10,629 nucleotides of DNA, from contig JANQQY010000488.1 of the NCBI GenBank assembly GCA_028284845.1, positions 1 to 10,629 of the forward strand. The letters run 5' to 3'. Source of the stretch: Spirochaetales bacterium. GTDB lineage: Bacteria; Spirochaetota; Spirochaetia; DSM-27196; SLST01. The notes below the pieces were generated by a model. It was not told the DNA's origin, did no database searches, and saw only the letters and a program-made list of their open reading frames with translations. The position numbers were made by a program, and so were the translations under genes. Shown here in pieces: positions 6,887-10,629 of the stretch (positions within the stretch are counted from its first letter, which is position 1; each line of letters begins with the position of its first letter).

Positions 6887-7642
6887 CTATCCGGCTGAGG
6901 CTATGGTGCGAAGCATGTGAGAGACGTAGTGCCATGAGAACGAGCTGCAGACGCCAAGGAACTGTTCGAACTCCATCGCGGATCCATCGGATCGATCGCT
7001 GATCGTTCGAATCAACACAAATGGGACGTGGTTCACCAGCGCGACCAATGCGACGCTTGCTCCCTCCATCTCCACAGCGAGAGCCTCAAACTCCTCGTTG
7101 AGCTCAATTCGGTAGAACGGGTCGCTCACGAATTCGTCGCCGGAGACGATCCGTCCTCTTCGAACGCGTTTGTGGTCAGGCTCAGGAGGGTTCTCAGCGT
7201 CGAATGCAGCGAGCTCCGCTGACTCTGGTACGGGGACTTCCATAGCCATTGCGACCAGTTCCGGGTCCGACGGTATCTGACGGATGCCCGTATAAGGGAT
7301 CGTTCCCTTTTCGATTCCAAGGATCGTCGCGTCCAGATCGTGCTGCAGGACGTCACTCGCAACGACGATGTCTCCAATGCGCACGTCGGGATCAAGGGCA
7401 CCTGCTGCCCCGAACATGATGATTCGTTCCGGCTCGAACTCGTCAATGGCACGCTGAGTGACCATCGCAGATTGCGTCTTGCCGACCCCGGTCTGGATGA
7501 GCGCAATAGGCTCGGAGTACGACCCATCGGTCCACACGCCCCGTCGGAACGCGTAACCGTTCCAGTCGTATTCCTTCTCCCAATCGCTGTGCGCCGCGAC
7601 CGCCTCAGCCTCTGCAGATAGTGCGGAAACGAGCAGAGTCAT
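6887..7642 (-). CDS. MTA/SAH nucleosidase-like phosphorylase-superfamily protein
   Basis: This 251-residue cytoplasmic protein of the PNP/UDP phosphorylase superfamily is closest in pattern to 5'-methylthioadenosine/S-adenosylhomocysteine nucleosidase, which splits these by-products of SAM use to adenine and a thioribose or ribosyl-homocysteine. Visible marks are E11 in the N-terminal ALSAEAEAV segment (site of the catalytic Glu of MTAN), GAAGAL at 78-83, RIVSGDEFVSD near 164-174, the EMEGA motif with E193, and the RTISDRSD motif with D216, the adenine-binding Asp. The ATG at 7642 is used, 16 bp after the preceding stop and behind a G-rich ribosome site; earlier codons in frame lie inside the upstream gene. 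Some homologues act in the futalosine menaquinone route or on other nucleosides, so the substrate is not certain. Confidence 0.82.
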   Translation of the reverse strand: MTLLVSALSAEAEAVAAHSDWEKEYDWNGYAFRRGVWTDGSYSEPIALIQTGVGKTQSAMVTQRAIDEFEPERIIMFGAAGALDPDVRIGDIVVASDVLQHDLDATILGIEKGTIPYTGIRQIPSDPELVAMAMEVPVPESAELAAFDAENPPEPDHKRVRRGRIVSGDEFVSDPFYRIELNEEFEALAVEMEGASVALVALVNHVPFVLIRTISDRSDGSAMEFEQFLGVCSSFSWHYVSHMLRTIASAG

Positions 7643-7658
7643 ACGAGTCCCCCCGTGA

Positions 7659-8603
7659 TCAGATACGGTTTGCGAGCGCGATGTTTTTCTCATAGGCGAT
7701 CATCTCATCGCGAGTGAGTTCGCCAGTTTCAATCTCGATTCCAAGGTCCTCCGAGAGTGCCAAGGAGAGCGCCTCTTTGAACTGATCGAGGGTCACATCC
7801 TTCCCGCTTTCCGTTGAGATGCTCGTCAGCGGTTCAAGCGCCTTGTCTTTGATCTCCGGCGGGACATAGAGCACTTTGAACAGCGGTTCCGAGTCCATGT
7901 CACTCAGGAATGTCACAATGTTCCCAATGTAGAGGTTCTCGATCTCAGAGAGCAGGATGGTCGCGATCTTGCGTCCGCCCACTCGGACGGCACCCTGATG
8001 CTTGTACCAGGGATCGGGAACGCCGAGCTTGTCGAAGGTTTTGACGAAGACCGCACCCAGCGCCTTCATCGCCTCGTCCGGTTCAGCAAAACGGGATTTC
8101 TCAAAGACGAGTTGAACGTTCACGGTAGCGTCCGGATCGAGGAATACGAGGGTTCGTTGACCGGTGACAATGACGTGGTTGAGTTCGGGGCACTCGTCAC
8201 GAAGCTCATTGATAAGATTTGCGAAGTTCGAAAGGCAGATGATGGCCTTCGCTCCCGAGTCCTGAAGGATAAAGCTGATCTCTCTGCCCTTGTACATGGT
8301 GTTGAAGGGGACAGCCACGGCTCCAAGCTTCTGGATTCCCAGGAACGAGTAGGCAAAATCCGGAATGTTCGGAAGCATCAATGCCACCCGGTCGCCCCTC
8401 TGAATTCCGAGTGAGGCGAGTCCGGTTGCGACCCGGTTTGCGTTCTCGTCGAGCTCCTGGTAACTGATCGCCTTCCCTTCAAAATGAAGGGCGTCGCGCC
8501 TCTTGTACCGTCGGACGATTTCTTCAATCGCCTTTCCAAGACTCATAGGCAGTTTGCCGCCGACCGCGGTCTCCGTCGCTTGTTTTCGCTTGCGGCCAAA
8601 CAT
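7659..8603 (-). CDS. Hybrid ORF: acyl-CoA synthetase N-terminus joined to lipoate-ligase-like C-terminus
   Basis: Of 314 residues, 1-149 are the N-terminal portion of an AMP-binding acyl-CoA synthetase: ISYQELDENANRVATGL, GDRVALMLPN at 70-79, GAVAVPFNTMYKGREI near 94-109, then NHVIVTGQ, where such enzymes normally run on to the ATP loop. From R150 the protein instead resembles the second half of a lipoate-protein ligase A: VFLDPDATVNVQL, DEAMKALGAVFVKTFDKLGV, VRVGGRKIA with K212 at the place of the catalytic lysine, a YIGNIV strand, the VPPE..DKALEPLTSIS segment, and a closing helix pair with ELTRDEMIAYE. No ATP loop or other adenylation motif of the synthetase is present, so this ORF alone cannot be a working acyl-CoA synthetase. 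The ATG at 8603 overlaps the previous stop (TGATG) and follows a GAGGAG seven bases upstream. A GTG one codon earlier is possible. Confidence 0.82.
   Translation of the reverse strand: MFGRKRKQATETAVGGKLPMSLGKAIEEIVRRYKRRDALHFEGKAISYQELDENANRVATGLASLGIQRGDRVALMLPNIPDFAYSFLGIQKLGAVAVPFNTMYKGREISFILQDSGAKAIICLSNFANLINELRDECPELNHVIVTGQRTLVFLDPDATVNVQLVFEKSRFAEPDEAMKALGAVFVKTFDKLGVPDPWYKHQGAVRVGGRKIATILLSEIENLYIGNIVTFLSDMDSEPLFKVLYVPPEIKDKALEPLTSISTESGKDVTLDQFKEALSLALSEDLGIEIETGELTRDEMIAYEKNIALANRI
8157..8161. repeat. 5-bp direct repeat TTGAC at breakpoint 1
   Basis: TTGAC (GTCAA in the reading direction of the genes) falls exactly where the acyl-CoA synthetase N-terminus ends (codon Gln149) and the lipoate-ligase-like C-terminus begins. 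The same five bases occur in the same codon phase at 9776-9780. By itself a 5-bp match is not significant; its placement at both domain junctions is what matters. Confidence 0.5.
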
Positions 8604-8616
8604 CACTTCTCTCCTC
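8601..8616 (-). promoter_or_regulatory. TGATG stop-start overlap with Shine-Dalgarno
   Basis: On the minus strand GAGGAG (8611-8616) lies inside the last codons of the upstream hybrid ORF, seven bases before the ATG at 8603. The upstream stop TGA (8605-8603) shares its A with this ATG. This arrangement normally gives translational coupling and near-equal amounts of the two proteins. Confidence 0.7.
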
Positions 8617-10015
8617 GCTCAACCAGGCGCCGGTCCACCGTCTCACCGCGTAGTTCGGTTCGAAGCACCTTGCCCGTCGCACTCTTGGGAAGCACGTCGA
8701 CGAACTCGATAACGCGCGGGCGCTTGTAGGGAGCCATCGTGTCTGTGCAATGATCGGCGATCTCGCGTTCGGTCACCTCCTCACCGTCCTTCGTCACGAT
8801 AAACGCCTTCACCGTATCTTCACCGCGCTTGTCCTTGGCTGCGATGACTGCCGCCTCCTGGACCTTTGGATGTTGCATGATGACCTCTTCAACCTCTCGC
8901 GGTGAGATGTTGAAGCCGCCACGAATGATCAGATCCTTCTTTCGGTCTGTAATAAAAAAGACGCCGTCCTCGTCCTGGTAACCGAGGTCTCCGGTGCGGA
9001 ACCAGCCATCGTCCTGGAACTGAGCCTTCGTGGCTTCCTCGTTGTTCCAGTAGCCGGGGGACACCGTCTCGCTGCGGATGACGATCTCGCCAACCTCACC
9101 GCGTTCGAGTTCCGATCCTTCATCGTTGAGGACTGCCATCTCAACTCCGGCTGCGGCTTTGCCGATGCTGCCTTCCTTGTAGCCTTCGCCGGAGACGTTA
9201 CAACTCACGCTCGAAGCGGTCTCCGTGAGGCCGTACCCCTCTGAGATCTCGGCGCCAAAGACGGTTGTGAATTCGCGCAAGACGTTCAACGGGAGCGGCG
9301 CCCCACCAGAGACGCAGTACCGGAGGGTCTTTGGCATCTTCGCCGGCCGGGCGCGCGCGATGGTCAACAGATGTTGGTACATGCTCGGAATCGCGGGCAT
9401 GATCGTGGCCTTGTAGTCGGCGACCGCGTCCAAGAGTGCCTGTGGGCTGTACTGCGGCACGAGGGCAAAGCTGGCGCCGAACATAAGCGTTGCTATAAGG
9501 CCGTTTGAGAGTCCGTAGACATGGTAGAGCGGCAGCACGCCCACAACGATGTCGTCCGGCGTGAAGGGAACCATCGACGGGACGACCGTGAGTGACTGGA
9601 AGTGAAAGTTCCGATGGGTCAGCGTCACGCCCTTGGGGTTTCCGGTTGTACCGCTTGTGTAGAGCAGCACGGCTGGATCGTCAGGCTCAACGTCGACGGC
9701 ATCAAACTTTCGTGAGCCCTGCGCCATGATCTCGCTCAGGGGAGTCGTTGAGACCGCACGAGCGCTGTTTCTGCCTTGACGTGGCGCCTGCGCTACCGCA
9801 ATCTCAGCGCTCGCTGCCGCCGCCTTGTCAACCTTGACATCAGCCCCCGCGATGATGCCGCGGGTAGTGCTCTGCTGAACAATCACGGTGTCCGGGACAA
9901 CCGTTGTGGAGAGCTGGTACTTGCCGGCGATCCGTCCCTCGGCGACGGCCGCCCCGTGAGCAACGACATCGGCGGTGCTACCCTCCGGGTTGTAGATGAG
10001 GCGCCACTTCTCCAT
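8603..10015 (-). CDS. Hybrid ORF: lipoate-ligase-like N-terminus joined to acyl-CoA synthetase catalytic part
   Basis: This ORF has 470 residues. Residues 1-80 do not resemble an acyl-CoA synthetase. They follow the N-terminal pattern of lipoate-protein ligase A: EKWRLIYNPEGS, a helix ending GRIAGKYQ, the strand LSTTVVPDTVIV, then VKVDKAAAASAEIAVAQAPRQ, where the family's RRxTGGG lipoyl-AMP loop would follow. From residue 81 the protein is the ATP-binding and C-terminal part of a long-chain-type acyl-CoA synthetase: YTSGTTGNPKG (119-129, ATP loop), YGLTE (261-265), GWFRTGDLG (337-345), DRKKDLIIRGGFNISPREVE (357-376) and PKSATGKV (443-450) with the adenylation lysine K449. All core adenylation motifs are present, but the usual first 150 residues of the enzyme are missing here and sit in the next ORF. 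The ATG at 10015 overlaps the symporter stop (TAATG) and has GAGG seven bases upstream. Activity of this ORF alone is doubtful. Confidence 0.85.
   Translation of the reverse strand: MEKWRLIYNPEGSTADVVAHGAAVAEGRIAGKYQLSTTVVPDTVIVQQSTTRGIIAGADVKVDKAAAASAEIAVAQAPRQGRNSARAVSTTPLSEIMAQGSRKFDAVDVEPDDPAVLLYTSGTTGNPKGVTLTHRNFHFQSLTVVPSMVPFTPDDIVVGVLPLYHVYGLSNGLIATLMFGASFALVPQYSPQALLDAVADYKATIMPAIPSMYQHLLTIARARPAKMPKTLRYCVSGGAPLPLNVLREFTTVFGAEISEGYGLTETASSVSCNVSGEGYKEGSIGKAAAGVEMAVLNDEGSELERGEVGEIVIRSETVSPGYWNNEEATKAQFQDDGWFRTGDLGYQDEDGVFFITDRKKDLIIRGGFNISPREVEEVIMQHPKVQEAAVIAAKDKRGEDTVKAFIVTKDGEEVTEREIADHCTDTMAPYKRPRVIEFVDVLPKSATGKVLRTELRGETVDRRLVERGEK
9776..9780. repeat. 5-bp direct repeat TTGAC at breakpoint 2
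   Basis: This copy of TTGAC marks where the lipoate-ligase-like N-terminus (ending at Gln80) gives way to the acyl-CoA synthetase body. The distance to the other copy is 1619 bp, which equals the length of a full acyl-CoA synthetase reading frame (540 codons with stop) less the one base shared by TGATG. Confidence 0.5.
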
Positions 10016-10629
10016 TAGTTGGCCTCGGCCTTCAGGTATGCGTCGACCTCATCAAAGAACTGCGTTTCAATCTGCTCGCTCGGTCGCGGTGTAGCCCAGC
10101 TAACGATGAGATAGACCAAGGTATTCACCACGAGACTCAGAATGACCGGGTGGCCAACAACGAGGATACGCTCGCCATTCACAACCACGAGGAGTGAAAC
10201 CACCAGGTAGACAACGCCTGCGACAGTACCCGCGATCGCCCCTTGTTTCGTTCCCCGTTTCCAGAGCAGTCCACCGACCAGTGCCGGCGCCCATTGCGCG
10301 AAGCCCGGAACGCTCACGTCTGTCAGGTAGAGTGCCATCGCGCCCTGATTGAGGAAGCTGATGCCAAGACTAAGAAGCACGATCACCACGACCGACCAGC
10401 GAGCCCATCGCGTGATCTGCTTGTCGGAGGCGTTCTCCTTGAAGAGGCCCTGGATGACATCCCGACTCACGATGACGCTTGATGTCATCAACTGTACTGC
10501 GGCGGTGCTGACGGCGGCTGCAATCACACCAAGGAGCACATAGACACCGAACCACTGCGGCAACGTTCGTGAGATGACGGTCTGGACGACGCGGTCGGCC
10601 TCTGCCTGCAGGGTGACTCCATTCTGCGT
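10015..10629 (-). CDS. Sodium:solute symporter family (SSS) transporter, N-terminal part outside the window
   Basis: The frame is open to the edge of the window, so this is the C-terminal part (about 204 residues) of an SSS-family (TC 2.A.21) Na+/solute symporter in the inner membrane. The segment GVIAAAVSTAAVQLMTSS followed by VIVSRDVI matches the well-conserved helix and loop of the family (AAxxSTadSqLlassS...RDi). Four or five hydrophobic helices follow: around VVVIVLLSLGISFL, WAPALVGGLLW, GAIAGTVAGVVYLVVSLL and VILSLVVNTLVYLIV, then a short acidic tail ending in EAN. In-frame TTG at 10563 is not a start, because the conserved sequence continues upstream of it. The stop overlaps the next ATG (TAATG), making it the first visible gene of the operon. 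Substrate is unknown; an organic acid, amino acid or vitamin is usual. Confidence 0.88.
   Translation of the reverse strand, partial: TQNGVTLQAEADRVVQTVISRTLPQWFGVYVLLGVIAAAVSTAAVQLMTSSVIVSRDVIQGLFKENASDKQITRWARWSVVVIVLLSLGISFLNQGAMALYLTDVSVPGFAQWAPALVGGLLWKRGTKQGAIAGTVAGVVYLVVSLLVVVNGERILVVGHPVILSLVVNTLVYLIVSWATPRPSEQIETQFFDEVDAYLKAEAN

Noticed and set aside
1..10629. CRISPR array, tRNA, rRNA, insertion sequence or prophage genes
   Set aside because: No regularly spaced repeats, transposase motifs, tRNA cloverleaf or integrase were seen on either strand; short or diverged RNA genes could be missed by eye.

Overview
The window is bacterial chromosomal DNA of moderately high GC (judged by eye), densely packed, with Shine-Dalgarno sites before most genes and short or overlapping gene junctions. 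The lineage cannot be fixed from the sequence. A DUF1707-type domain and a likely leaderless promoter hint at an actinobacterial lineage such as a Coriobacteriia-like group. The mix of Gfo/Idh and ThuA-like genes with a solute symporter would also fit Spirochaetota. This placement is inference with low confidence.

Layout: (1) 1-894, plus strand: a 5'-truncated MenA-like UbiA prenyltransferase, a quinone-synthesis type membrane enzyme. (2) 896-2714, minus strand: a two-gene operon of a ThuA-like protein followed by a Gfo/Idh/MocA oxidoreductase, probably sugar-derivative metabolism, with a recognisable promoter. (3) 2820-4541, plus strand: a PAS-GGDEF-EAL protein. Its GGDEF motif is degenerate and its EAL residues look intact, so it is most likely a c-di-GMP phosphodiesterase. 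It appears to be transcribed from an extended -10 promoter placed so that the mRNA is leaderless. (4) 4608-5525, minus strand: a pirin. (5) 5526-6304: about 780 bp without an intact gene, holding minus-strand fragments (a LamG/concanavalin-like piece and a broken signal-peptide/transmembrane piece) and a strong hairpin. (6) 6305-10629, minus strand: a tightly packed operon read as sodium:solute symporter (partial), two hybrid ligase ORFs, an MTA/SAH nucleosidase-like gene, and a DUF1707/LiaF-like gene.

The most notable observation is in the two ligase ORFs. The upstream one (8603-10015) starts like a lipoate-protein ligase and continues as the middle and C-terminus of an acyl-CoA synthetase. 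The downstream one (7659-8603) starts as the N-terminus of an acyl-CoA synthetase and ends as the C-terminal half of a lipoate-protein ligase. The two breakpoints share a 5-bp direct repeat (TTGAC on the plus strand, 8157-8161 and 9776-9780). Joining the halves across this repeat gives, in frame, a complete acyl-CoA synthetase of about 539 residues and a complete lipoate-ligase-like protein of about 245 residues. The arrangement is what integration of a circular, one-gene acyl-CoA synthetase DNA into a lipoate ligase gene would leave. Whether it is a real rearrangement, a functional split and intertwined enzyme pair, or an assembly error cannot be decided from this window.
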